A stretch of DNA of 64,000 bases from Prosopocoilus inquinatus (Eukaryota > Arthropoda > Insecta > Coleoptera > Lucanidae): NCBI GenBank assembly GCA_036172665.1, contig CM069877.1, forward strand, positions 25,383,001 through 25,447,000. The letters are read 5' to 3'. The notes beneath the pieces were generated by a model. The model did no database searches and was not told where the DNA came from. It was given only the letters and a program-made list of their open reading frames with translations. The position numbers and the translations under genes were made by a program. This document shows positions 24,956 to 38,700 of the stretch, in pieces. Numbering within the stretch: the first letter of the stretch is position 1; every line of letters starts with the position of its first letter.

Positions 24956-27900
24956 ACAGCACAGGAACAACGCTAATGCGTGTTGTTTCGTTTAAAACTT
25001 TTTCCAGCTTCAGCTGCGTCCGAGAACTTCGTATCTCACATCAAAGTTACTGGCGTCCATCGAAACGCCAAATAACATGATAGATGAGTAAGGATCGATT
25101 AGATACATCACAGAAACAACGCTAATGCGTGTTCTTTCGTTTAAAACTATTTCCAGCTTCTGCTGCGTCCGAAAATTTCGTATCTCACATTAGAGTTACT
25201 AGAGTCCATCGAAACGTCAAGTAACGCGATAGATAAGTAAGGATCGATTAGATACAGCACAGGAACAACGCTAATGCGTGTTGTTTCGTTTAAAACTATT
25301 TCCAGCTTTAGCTGCGTCCGAGAACTTCGTATCTCACATCAAAGTTACTGGCGTCCATCGAAACGCCAAATAACATGATAGATGAGTAAGGATCGATTAG
25401 ATACATCACAGGAACAACGCTGATGCGTGTTGTTTCGTTTAAAACTATTTCTAGCTTCAGCTGCGTCCGAGAACTTCGTATCTCACATCAAAGTTACTGG
25501 AGTCAATCGAAACGCCAAATAACATGATAGATGAGTAAGGATCGAGTAGATACATCACAGGAACAACGCTAATGCGTTTTGTTTCGTTTAAAACTATCTC
25601 CAGCTTCTGCTGCGTCCAAAAATTTCGTATCTCACATTAGAGTTACTGGAGTCCATCGAAACGTCAAATAACATGATAGATAAGTAAGGATCGTTTAGAT
25701 ACATCACAGGAACAACGCTAATACGTGTTATTTCATTTAAAACTATTTCCAGCTTCAGCTGCGTCCGAGAACTTCGTATCTCACATCAAAGTTACTAGAG
25801 TCCATCAAAACGCCAAACAACATGATAGATGAGTAAGGATCGAGTAGATACATCACAGGAACAACGCTAATGCGTTTTGTTTCGTTTAAAACTATTTCCA
25901 GCTTCTGCTGCTTCCGAAAATTTCGTATCTCACATTAGAGTTACTGGAGTCCATCGAAACGTGAAATAACATGATAGATGAGTAAGGATCGATTAGATAC
26001 ATCACAGGAACAACGCTAATACGTGTTATTTCATTTAAAACTATTTCCAGCTTCAGCTGCGTCCGAGAACTTCGTATCTCACATCAAAGTTACTGGAGTC
26101 CATCGAAACGCCAAATAACATAGTAGATAAGTAAGGATCGATTAGATACATCACAGGAACAACGCTAATACGTGTTGTTTCGTTCAAAACTATTTCCAGC
26201 TTCTGCTGCGTCCGAAAACTTTGTATCTAACATCAGAGTTACCGGAGTCCATCCAAACGTCAAATAACATGATAGATGAGTAAGGATCGATTAGATACAT
26301 CACAGGAACAACGCTAATGCGTGTTGTTTCATTTAAAACTATTTCCAGCTCCCGCTGCGTCCAAAAACTTCGTATCTCACATCAGAGTTACTAGAGTCCA
26401 TCGAAACGTCAAATTACACGATAGATAAGTAGGGATCGATTAGATACATCACAGGAACAACGCTAAGGCGTGTTGTTTCGTTTAAAACTATTTCCAGCTT
26501 CTGCTGCGTCCGAAAATTTCGTATCTCACATTAGAGTTACTGGAGTCCATCGAAACGTGAAATAACATGATAGATGAGTAAGGATCGATTAGATACATCA
26601 CAGGAACAACGCTAATGCGTGTTGTTTCGTTTAAAACTATTTCTAGCTTCAGCTGCGTCCGAGAACTTCGTATCTCACATCAAAGTTACTGGAGTCCATC
26701 GAAACGCCAAATAATATGATAGATGAGTAAGGATCGATTAGATACATCACAGGAACAACGCTAATGCGTGTTGTTTCGTTTAAAACTATTTCCAGCTTCA
26801 GCTGCGTCCGAGAACTTCGTATCTCACATCAAAGTTACTGGCGTCCATCGAAACGCCAAATAACATGATAGATGAGTAAGGATCGATTAGATACATCACA
26901 GAAACAACGCTAATGCGTGTTCTTTCGTTTAAAACTATTTCCAGCTTCTGCTGCGTCCGAAAATTTCGTATCTCACATTAGAGTTACTAGAGTCCATCGA
27001 AACGTCAAGTAACGCGATAGATAAGTAAGGATCGATTAGATACAGCACAGGAACAACGCTAATGCGTGTTGTTTCGTTTAAAACTATTTCCAGCTTTAGC
27101 TGCGTCCGAGAACTTCGTATCTCACATCAAAGTTACTGGCGTCCATCGAAACGCCAAATAACATGATAGATGAGTAAGGATCGATTAGATACATCACAGG
27201 AACAACGCTGATGCGTGTTGTTTCGTTTAAAACTATTTCTAGCTTCAGCTGCGTCCGAGAACTTCGTATCTCACATCAAAGTTACTGGAGTCAATCGAAA
27301 CGCCAAATAACATGATAGATGAGTAAGGATCGAGTAGATACATCACAGGAACAACGCTAATGCGTTTTGTTTCGTTTAAAACTATCTCCAGCTTCTGCTG
27401 CGTCCAAAAATTTCGTATCTCACATTAGAGTTACTGGAGTCCATCGAAACGTCAAATAACATGATAGATAAGTAAGGATCGTTTAGATACATCACAGGAA
27501 CAACGCTAATACGTGTTATTTCATTTAAAACTATTTCCAGCTTCAGCTGCGTCCGAGAACTTCGTATCTCACATCAAAGTTACTAGAGTCCATCAAAACG
27601 CCAAACAACATGATAGATGAGTAAGGATCGAGTAGATACATCACAGGAACAACGCTAATGCGTTTTGTTTCGTTTAAAACTATTTCCAGCTTCTGCTGCT
27701 TCCGAAAATTTCGTATCTCACATTAGAGTTACTGGAGTCCATCGAAACGTGAAATAACATGATAGATGAGTAAGGATCGATTAGATACATCACAGGAACA
27801 ACGCTAATACGTGTTATTTCATTTAAAACTATTTCCAGCTTCAGCTGCGTCCGAGAACTTCGTATCTCACATCAAAGTTACTGGAGTCCATCGAAACGCC

Positions 27901-28570
27901 AAATAACATAGTAGATAAGTAAGGATCGATTAGATACATCACAGGAACAACGCTAATACGTGTTGTTTCGTTCAAAACTATTTCCAGCTTCTGCTGCGTC
28001 CGAAAACTTTGTATCTAACATCAGAGTTACCGGAGTCCATCCAAACGTCAAATAACATGATAGATGAGTAAGGATCGATTAGATACATCACAGGAACAAC
28101 GCTAATGCGTGTTGTTTCATTTAAAACTATTTCCAGCTCCCGCTGCGTCCAAAAACTTCGTATCTCACATCAGAGTTACTAGAGTCCATCGAAACGTCAA
28201 ATTACACGATAGATAAGTAGGGATCGATTAGATACATCACAGGAACAACGCTAAGGCGTGTTGTTTCGTTTAAAACTATTTCCAGCTTCTGCTGCGTCCG
28301 AAAATTTCGTATCTCACATTAGAGTTACTGGAGTCCATCGAAACGTGAAATAACATGATAGATGAGTAAGGATCGATTAGATACATCACAGGAACAACGC
28401 TAATGCGTGTTGTTTCGTTTAAAACTATTTCTAGCTTCAGCTGCGTCCGAGAACTTCGTATCTCACATCAAAGTTACTGGAGTCCATCGAAACGCCAAAT
28501 AATATGATAGATGAGTAAGGATCGATTAGATACATCACAGGAACAACGCTAATGCGTGTTGTTTCGTTTG
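24956..28570. repeat. 12-mer higher-order repeat, two tandem copies (1788 bp)
   Basis: Copy 1 is about 24956-26743 and copy 2 about 26744-28570. The offset is 1788 = 12 x 149, marked by cagaaacaac (25111 and 26899) and tcgtttag (25691 and 27479). Shared private variants include gttctttcg, caagtaacgcg and aacgctgatg. I saw almost no differences between the copies; aaactttttcc near 24997 against aaactatttcc is one. This is among the freshest duplications here. Confidence 0.93.
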
Positions 28571-31500
28571 AAACTATTTCCAGCTTCTGCTGCGTCCGAG
28601 AACTTCGTATCTCACATCAAAGTTACTGGAGTCCATCGAAACGCCAAATAACATGATAGATGAGTAAGGATCGATTAGATACATCACAGGAACAACGCTA
28701 ATGCGTGTTGTTTCATTTAAAACTATTTCCAGCTCCCGCTGCGTCCAAAAACTTCGTATCTCACATCAGAGTTACTAGAGTCCATCGAAACGTCAAATTA
28801 CACGATAGATAAGTACGGATCGATTAGATACATCACAGGAACAACATTAATGCGTTTTGTTTCGTTTAAAACTATTTCCAGGTTCTGCTGCGTCCGAAAA
28901 TATGGTATCTCACATTAGAGTTACTGGAGTCCATCGAAACGTCAAATAACATGATAGATGAGTAAGGATCGATTAGATACATCACAGGAACAACGCTAAT
29001 GCGTGTTGTTTCATTTAAAACTATTTCCAGCTTCTGCTGCGTCCGAGAACATCTTATCTCACATCAGAGTAACTAGAGTCCATCGAAACGCCAAATAACA
29101 TAATAGATGAGTAAGGATCGATTAGAAACATCACAGGAACAACGCTAATTCGTGTTGTTTCGTTTAAAACTATTTCCAGCTTCTGCTGCGTCCGAAAATT
29201 TCGTATCTCACATTAGAGTTACTGGAGTCCATCGAAACGTGAAATAACATGATAGATGAGTAAGGATCGATTAGATACATCACAGGAACAACGCTAATGC
29301 GTGTTGTTTCGTTTAAAACTATTTCCAGGTTCTGCTGCGTCCGAAAATTTCGTATCTCACATTAGAGTTACTGGAGTCCATCGAAACGTCAAATAGCATG
29401 ATAGATGAGTAAGGATCGATTAGATACATCACAGGAACAACGCTAATGCGTGTTGTTTCATTTAAAACTATTTCCAGCTTCTGCTGCGTCCGAGAACATC
29501 TTATCTCACATCAGAGTAACTAGAGTCCATCGAAACGCCAAATAACATAATAGATGAGTAAGGATCGATTAGAAACATCACAGGAACAACGCTAATGCGT
29601 GTTGTTTCGTTCAAAACTATTTCCAGCTTCTGCTGCGTCCGAGAACTTCGTATCTCACATCAAAGTTACTGGAGTCCATCGAAACGCCAAATAACATGAT
29701 AGATGAGTAAGGATCGATTACATACATCACAGGAACAACGCTAATACGTGTTGTTTCGTTTAAAACTATTTCCAGCTTCTGCTGCGTCCGAAAACGTCGT
29801 ATCTCACATCAGAGTTACTGGAGTCGATCGAAACGTCAAATAACCTGATAGATAAGTAAGGATCGATTAGATACAGCACAGGAACAACGCTAATGGGTGT
29901 TGTTTCGTTTAAAACTATTTCTAGCTTCAGCTGCGTCCGAGAACTTCGTATCTCACAGCAAAGTTACTGGCGTCCATCGAAACGCCAAATAACATGATAG
30001 ATGAGTAAGGATCGATTAGATACATCACAGGAACAACGCTAATGCGTGTTGTTTCGTTCAAAACTATTTCCAGCTTCTGCTGCGTCCGAGAACTTCGTAT
30101 CTCACATCAAAGTTTAAAACTATTTCTAGCTTCAGCTGCGTCCGAGAACTTCGTATCTCACATCAAAGTTACTGGAGTCCATCGAAACACCAAATAACAT
30201 GATAGATGAGTAAAGATCGAGTAGATACATCACAGGAACAACGCTAATGCGTTTTGTTTCGTTTAAAGCTATTTCCAGGTTCAGCTGCGTCCGAGAACTT
30301 CGTATCTCACATCAAAGTTACTGGAGTCCATCGAAACGCCAAATAATATGATAGATGAGTAAGGATCGAGTAGATACATCACAGGAACAACATTAATGCG
30401 TTTTGTTTCGTTTAAAACTATTTCCAGCTCCCGCTGCGTCCAAAAACTTCGTATCTCACATCAGAGTTACTAGAGTCCATCGAAACGTCAAATTACACGA
30501 TAGATAAGTAGGGATCGATTAGATACATCACAGGAACAACGCTAAGGCGTGTTGTTTCGTTTAAAACTATTTCCAGCTTCTGCTGCGTCCGAAAACGTCG
30601 TATCTCACATCAGAGTTACTGGAGTCCATGGAAACGTCAAATAACCTGATAGATAAGTAAGGATCGATTAGATACAGCACAGGAACAACGCTAATGCGTG
30701 TTGTTTCGTTTAAAACTATTTCCAGCTTCTGCTGCGTAAGAAAACTTTGTATCTAACATCAGAGTTACCGGAGTCCATCCAAACGTCAAATAACATGATA
30801 GATGAGTAAGGATCGATTAGATACATCACAGGAACAACGCTAATGCGTGTTGTTTCATTTAAAACTATTTCCAGCTCCCGCTGCGTCCAAAAACTTCGTA
30901 TCTCACATCAGAGTTACTAGAGTCCATCGAAACGTCAAATAACACGATAGATAAGTAAGGATCGATTAGATACAGCACAAGAACAACGCTAATGCGTGTT
31001 GTTTCGTTTAAAACTATTTCCAGCTTCAGCTGCGTCCGAGAACTTCGTATCTCACATCAAAGTTACTGGTGTCCATCGAAACGCCAAATAACATAGCAGA
31101 TAAGTAAGGATCGATTAGACACATCACAGGAACAACGCTAATGCGTGTTGTTTCGTTCAAAACTATTTCCAGCTTCTGCTGCGTCCGAGAACTTCGTATC
31201 TCACATCAAAGTTACTGGAGTCCATCGAAACGCCAAATAACATGATAGATGAGTAAGGATCGATTACATACATCACAGGAACAACGCTAATAGGTGTTGT
31301 TTCGTTTAAAACTATTTCCAGCTTCTGCTGCGTCCGAAAACGTCGTATCTCACATCAGAGTTACTGGAGTCCATGGAAACGTCAAATAACCTGATAGATA
31401 AGTAAGGATCGATTAGATACAGCACAGGAACAACGCTAATGCGTGTTGTTTCGTTTAAAACTATTTCTAGCTTCAGCTGCGTCCGAGAAATTCGTATCTC

Positions 31501-32971
31501 ACATCAAAGTTACTGGAGTCCATCGAAACGCCAAATAACATGATAGATGAGTAAGGATCGAGTAGATACATCACAGGAAAACGCTAATGCGTTTTGTTTC
31601 GTTTAAAACTATTTCTAGCTTCAGCTGCGTCCGAGAAATTCGTATCTCACATCAAAGTTACTGGAGTCCATCGAAACGCCAAATAACATGATAGATGAGT
31701 AAGGATCGAGTAGATACATCACAGGAACAACGCTAATACGTGTTGTTTCGTTTAAAACTATTTCCAGCTTCTGCTGCGTCCGAAAACGTCGTATCTCACA
31801 TCAGAGTTACTGGAGTCCATGGAAACGTCAAATAACCTGATAGATAAGTAAGGATCGATTAGATACAGCACAGGAACAACGCTAATGCGTGTTGTTTCGT
31901 TTAAAACTATTTCTAGCTTCAGCTGCGTCCGAGAAATTCGTATCTCACATCAAAGTTACTGGAGTCCATCGAAACGCCAAATAACATGATAGATGAGTAA
32001 GGATCCAGTAGATACATCACAGGAAAACGCTAATGCGTTTTGTTTCGTTTAAAACTATTTCCAGCTTCTGCTGTGTCCGAAAATTTCGTATCTCACATTA
32101 GAGTTACTGGAGTCCATCGAAACGTGAAATAACATGATAGATGAGTAAGGATCGATTAGATACATCACAGGAACAACGCTAATGCGTGTTGTTTCGTTTA
32201 AAACTATTTCCAGCTTCTGCTGCGTCCGAGAACTTCGTATCTCACATCAAAGTTACTGGAGTCCATCGAAACGCCAAATAACATGATAGATGAGTAAGGA
32301 TCGATTAGATACATCACAGGAACAACGCTAATACGTGTTGTTTCGTTCAAAACTATTTCCAGCTTCTGCTGCGTCCGAAAACTTCGTATCTCACATCAGA
32401 GTTACTAGAGTCCATCTAAACGTCAAATAACACGATAGATAAGTAAGGATCGATTAGATACAGCACAAGAACAACGCTAATGCGTGTTGTTTCGTTTAAA
32501 ACTATTTCCAGCTTCAGCTGCGTCCGAGAACTTCGTATCTCACATCAAAGTTACTGGAGTCCATCCAAACGTCAAATAACATGATAGATGAGTAAAGATC
32601 GAGTAGATACATCACAGGAACAACGCTAATGCGTGTTGTTTCGTTTAAAACTATTTCTAGCTTCAGCTGCGTCCGAAAATTTCGTATCTCCCATTAGAGT
32701 TACTGGAGTCAATCGAATCGCCAAATAATATGATAGATGAGTAAGGATCGATTAGATACATCACAGGAACAACGCTAATGAGTGTTGTTTCATTTAAAAC
32801 TATTTCCAGCTCCCGCTGCGTCCAAAAACTTCGTATCTCACATCAAAGTTACTGGAGTCCATCGAAACACCAAATATCATGATAGATGAGTAAAGATCGA
32901 GTAGATACATCACAGGAACAACGCTAATGCGTTTTGTTTCGTTCAAAACTATTTCCAGCTTCAGCTGCGTC
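28571..32971. repeat. Mixed satellite block with stump monomer and local 3-mer
   Basis: tgcgtccg-type units. A segment around 29.6-30.3 kb matches about 39.1-39.8 kb at offset 9497, including the 56-bp stump. About 31014-31610 matches the window start. A 3-mer repeats at 31402 and 31848 (446 bp, 3 x 149 minus the 1-bp caggaaaacg deletion). aaaatatggtatc (about 28898) and ctgcgtaagaaaac (about 30733) are private variants. tctcccattagag near 32.7 kb recurs near 56.7 and 62.7 kb. Confidence 0.85.
30005..30209. repeat. 205-bp double unit with 56-bp stump monomer, copy 2
   Basis: Junction aaagtttaaaac begins at 30109; unit starts lie at 30005 and 30210. Same fusion as at 19437, again followed by a gtaaag unit with gcgttttg and gtttaaagc. 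The downstream unit reads ccaggttcagctg, which differs from the other copies. Confidence 0.93.
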
Positions 32972-35700
32972 CGAGAACTTCGTATCTCACATCAAAGTTA
33001 CTGGAGTCCATCAAAACGCCAAATAACATGATAGATGAGTAAGGATCGAGTAGATACATCACAGGAACAACGCTAATGCGTTTTGTTTCGTTTAAAACTA
33101 TTTCCAGCTTCTGCTGCTTCCGAAAATTTCGTATCTCACATTAGAGTTACTGGAGTCCATCGAAACGTGAAATAACATGATAGATGAGTAAGGATCGATT
33201 AGACACATCACAGGAACAACGCTAATGAGTGTTGTTTCATTTAAAACTATTTCCAGCTCCCGCTGCGTCCAAAATCTTCGTATCTCACATCAGAGTTACT
33301 AGAGTCCATCGAAACGTCAAATTACACGATAGATAAGTAGGGATCGATTAGATACATCACAGGAACAACGCTAATGCGTGTTGTTTCGTTTAAAACTATT
33401 TCCAGCTTCTGCTGCGTCCGAAAATTTCGTATCTCACATTAGAATTACTGGAGTCCATCGAAACGTGAAATAACATGATAGATGAGTAAGGATCGATTAG
33501 ATACATCACAGGAACAACGCTAATGCGTGTTGTTTCGTTTAAAACTATTTCTAGGTTCTGCTGCGTCCGAAAATTTCGTATCTCACATTAGAGTTACTGG
33601 AGTCCATCGAAACGTCAAATAACATGATAGATGAGTAAGGATCGATTAGATACATCACAGGAACAACGCTAATGCGTGTTGTTTCATTTAAAACTATTTC
33701 CAGCTTCTGCTGCGTTCGAGAACATCTTATCTCACATCAAAGTTACTGGAGTCCATCGAAACGCCAAATAACATGATAGATGAGTAAGGATCGATTACAT
33801 ACATCACAGGAACAACGCTAATACGTGTTGTTTCGTTTAAAACTATTTCCAGCTTCTGCTGCGTCCGAAAACGTCGTATCTCACATCAGAGTTACTGGAG
33901 TCGATCGAAACGTCAAATAACCTGATAGATAAGTAAGGATCGATTAGATACAGCACAGGAACAACGCTAATGCGTGTTGTTTCGTTCAAAACTATTTCCA
34001 GCTTCTGCTGCGTCCGAGAACTTCGTATCTCACATCAAAGTTACTGGAGTCCATCGAAACGCCAAATAACATAATAGATGAGTAAGGATCGATTAGAAAC
34101 ATCACAGGAACAACGCTAATGCGTGTTGTTTCGTTCAAAACTATTTCCAGCTTCTGCTGCGTCCGAGAACTTCGTATCTCACATCTAAGTTACTGGAGTC
34201 CATCGAAACGCCAAATAACATGATAGATGAGTAAGGATCGATTACATACATCACAGGAACAACGCTAATACGTGTTGTTTCGTTTAAAACTATTTCCAGC
34301 TTCTGCTGCGTCCGAAAACGTCGTATCTCACATCAGAGTTACTGGAGTCGATCGAAACGTCAAATAACCTGATAGATAAGTAAGGATCGATTAGATACAG
34401 CACAGGAACAACGCTAATGCGTGTTGTTTCGTTTAAAACTATTTCTAGCTTCAGCTGCGTCCGAGAACTTCGTATCTCACAGCAAAGTTACTGGCGTCCA
34501 TCGAAACGCCAAATAACATGATAGATGAGTAAGGATCGATTAGATACATCACAGGAACAACGCTAATGCGTGTTGTTTCGTTCAAAACTATTTCCAGCTT
34601 CTGCTGCGTCCGAGAACTTCGTATCTCACATCAAAGTTTAAAACTATTTCTAGCTTCAGCTGCGTCCGAGAACTTCGTATCTCACATCAAAGTTACTGGA
34701 GTCCATCGAAACACCAAATAACATGATAGATGAGTAAAGATCGAGTAGATACATCACAGGAACAACGCTAATGCGTTTTGTTTCGTTTAAAGCTATTTCC
34801 AGCTTCAGCTGCGTCCGAGAACTTCGTATCTCACATCAAAGTTACTGGAGTCCATCGAAACGCCAAATAATATGATAGATGAGTAAGGATCGAGTAGATA
34901 CATCACAGGAACAACATTAATGCGTTTTGTTTCGTTTAAAACTATTTCCAGCTCCCGCTGCGTCCAAAAACTTCGTATCTCATATCAGAGTTACTAGAGT
35001 CCATCGAAACGTCAAATTACACGATAGATAAGTAGGGATCGATTAGATACATCACAGGAAAAACGCTAAGGCGTGTTGTTTCGTTTAAAACTATTTCCAG
35101 CTTCTGCTGCGTCCGAAAACGTCGTATCTCACATCAGAGTTACTGGAGTCCATGGAAACGTCAAATAACCTGATAGATAAGTAAGGATCGATTAGATACA
35201 GCACAGGAACAACGCTAATGCGTGTTGTTTCGTTTAAAACTATTTCTAGCTTCAGCTGCGTCCGAGAAATTCGTATCTCACATCAAAGTTACTGGAGTCC
35301 ATCGAAACGCCAAATAACATGATAGATGAGTAAGGATCGATTAGATACATCACAGGAACAACGCTAATGCGTGTTGTTTCGTTTAAAACTATTTCTAGCT
35401 TCAGCTGCGTCCGAGAACTTCGTATCTCACATCAAAGTTACTGGAGTCAATCGAAACGCCAAATAACATGATAGATGAGTAAGGATCGAGTAGATACATC
35501 ACAGGAACAACGCTAATGCGTTTTGTTTCGTTTAAAACTATCTCCAGCTTCTGCTGCGTCCGAAAATTTCGTATCTCACATTAGAGTTACTGGAGTCCAT
35601 CGAAACGTCAAATAACATGATAGATAAGTAAGGATCGATTAGATACATCACAGGAACAACGCTAATACGTGTTATTTCATTTAAAACTATTTCCAGCTTC
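32972..35700. repeat. Segmental duplication C, copy 2
   Basis: Copy of 17880-20608 at offset 15092, including its stump monomer. The copies diverge on the right at ccagcttctg (here) against ccagcttcag. Unit order is identical over about 18 units. Confidence 0.92.
34529..34733. repeat. 205-bp double unit with 56-bp stump monomer, copy 3
   Basis: Junction begins at 34633; unit starts at 34529 and 34734. It corresponds to copy 1 at 19437 within segmental duplication C. Confidence 0.93.
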
Positions 35701-38700
35701 TGCTGCGTCCGAGAACTTCGTATCTCACATCAAAGTTACTGGAGTCCATCGAAACGCCAAATAACATGATAGATGAGTAAGGATCGATTACATACATCAC
35801 AGGAACAACGCTAATACGTGTTGTTTCGTTTAAAACTATTTCCAGCTTCTGCTGCGTCCGAAAACGTCGTATCTCACATCAGAGTTACTGGAGTCGATCG
35901 AAACGTCAAATAACCTGATAGATAAGTAAGGATCGATTAGATACAGCACAGGAACAACGCTAATGCGTGTTGTTTCGTTTAAAACTATTTCTAGCTTCAG
36001 CTGCGTCCGAGAACTTCGTATCTCACAGCAAAGTTACTGGCGTCCATCGAAACGCCAAATAACATGATAGATGAGTAAGGATCGATTAGATACATCACAG
36101 GAACAACGCTAATGCGTGTTGTTTCGTTCAAAACTATTTCCAGCTTCTGCTGCGTCCGAGAACTTCGTTACTCACATCAAAGTTACTGGAGTCCATCGAA
36201 ACGCCAAATAATATGATAGATGAGTAAGGATCGAGTAGATACATCACAGGAACAACATTAATGCGTTTTGTTTCGTTTAAAACTATTTCCAGCTTCTGCT
36301 GCGTCCGAAAACGTCGTATCTCACATCAGAGTTACTGGAGTCCATGGAAACGTCAAATAACCTGATAGATAAGTAAGGATCGATTAGATACAGCACAGGA
36401 ACAACGCTAATGCGTGTTGTTTCATTTAAAACTATTTCCAGCTTCAGCTGCGTCCGAGAACTTCGTATCTCACATCAAAGTTACTGGAGTCCATAGAAAC
36501 GCCAAATAACATAGTAGATAAGTAAGGATCGATTAGATACATCACAGGAACAACGCTAATGCGTGTTGTTTCATTTAAAACTATTTCCAGCTCCCGCTGC
36601 GTCCAAAAACTTCGTATCTCACATCAGAGTTACTAGAGTCCATCGAAACGTCAAATTACACGATAGATAAGTAGGGATCGATTAGATACATCACAGGAAC
36701 AACGCTAAGGCGTGTTGTTTCGTTTAAAACTATTTCCAGCTTCTGCTGCGTCCGAAAATTTCGTATCTCATATTAGAGTTACCGGAGTCCATCGAAACGT
36801 GAAATAACATGATAGATGAGTAAGGATCGATTAGATACATCACAGGAACAACGCTAATGCGTGTTGTTTCGTTTAAAACTATTTCTAGCTTCAGCTGCGT
36901 CCGAGAACTTCGTATCTCACATCAAAGTTACTGGAGTCCATCGAAACGCCAAATAATATGATAGTTGAGTAAGGATCGAGTAGATACATCACAGGAACAA
37001 CATTAATGCGTTTTGTTTCGTTTAAAACTATTTCTAGCTTCTGCTGCGTCCGAAAATTTAGTATCTCACATTAGAGTTACTGGAGTCCATCGAAACGCCA
37101 AATAACATGATAGATGAGTAAGGATCGATTAGATACAGCACAGGAACAACGCTAATGCGTGTTGTTTCGTTTAAAACTATTTCCAGCTTCAGCTGCGTCC
37201 GAGAACTTCGTATCTCACATCAAAGTTACTGGCGTCCATCGAAACGCCAAATAACATGATAGATGAGTAAGGATCGATTAGATACATCACAGGAACAACG
37301 CTAATGCGTGTTGTTTCGTTTAAAACTATTTCTAGCTTCAGCTGCGTCCGAGAACTTCGTATCTCACATCAAAGTTACTGGAGTCCATCGAATCGCCAAA
37401 TAACATGATAGATGAGTAAAGATCGAGTAGATACATCACAGGAACAACGCTAATGCGTGTTGTTTCGTTTAAAACTATTTCCAGGTTCTGCTGCGTCCGA
37501 AAATTTCGTATCTCACATTAGAGTTACTGGAGTCCATCGAAACGTCAAATAACATGATAGATGAGTAAGGATCGATTAGATACATCACAGGAACAACGCT
37601 AATGCGTGTTGTTTCATTTAAAACTATTTCCAGCTTCTGCTGCGTCCGAGAACATCTTATCTCACATCAGAGTAACTAGAGTCCATCGAAACGCCAAATA
37701 ACATAATAGATGAGTAAGGATCGATTAGAAACATCACAGGAACAACGCTAAGGCGTGTTGTTTCGTTTAAAACTATTTCCAGCTTCTGCTGCGTCCGAAA
37801 ATTTCGTATCTCACATTAGAGTTACTGGAGTCCATCGAAACGTGAAATAACATGATAGATGAGTAAGGATCGATTAGATACATCACAGGAACAACGCTAA
37901 TGCGTGTTGTTTCGTTTAAAACTATTTCCAGCTTCTGCTGCGTCCGAAAATTTCGTATCTCACATTAGAGTTACTGGAGTCCATCGAAACGTCAAATAAC
38001 ATGATAGATGAGTAAGGATCGATTAGATACATCACAGGAACAACGCTAATGCGTGTTGTTTCATTTAAAACTATTTCCAGCTTCTGCTGCGTCCGAGAAC
38101 ATCTTATCTCACATCAGAGTAACTAGAGTCCATCGAAACGCCAAATAACATAATAGATGAGTAAGGATCGATTAGAAACATCACAGGAACAATGCTAATG
38201 CGTGTTGTTTCGTTCAAAACTATTTCCAGCTTCTGCTGCGTCCGAGAACTTCGTATCTCACATCAAAGTTACTGGAGTCCATCGAAACGCCAAATAACAT
38301 GATAGATGAGTAAGGATCGATTACATACATCACAGGAACAACGCTAATACGTGTTGTTTCGTTTAAAACTATTTCCAGCTTCTGCTGCGTCCGAAAACTT
38401 CGTATCTCACATCACAGTTACTGGAGTCGATCGAAACGTCAAATAACCTGATAGATAAGTAAGGATCGATTAGATACAGCACAGGAACAACGCTAATGCG
38501 TGTTGTTTCGTTTAAAACTATTTCTAGCTTCAGCTGCGTCCGAGAACTTCGTATCTCACATCAAAGTTACTGGAGTCCATCGAAACGCCAAATAACATGA
38601 TAGATAAGTAAGGATCGATTAGATACATCACAGGAACAACGCTAATACGTGTTGTTTCGTTCAAAACTATTTCCAGCTTCTGCTGCGTCCGAAAACTTTG

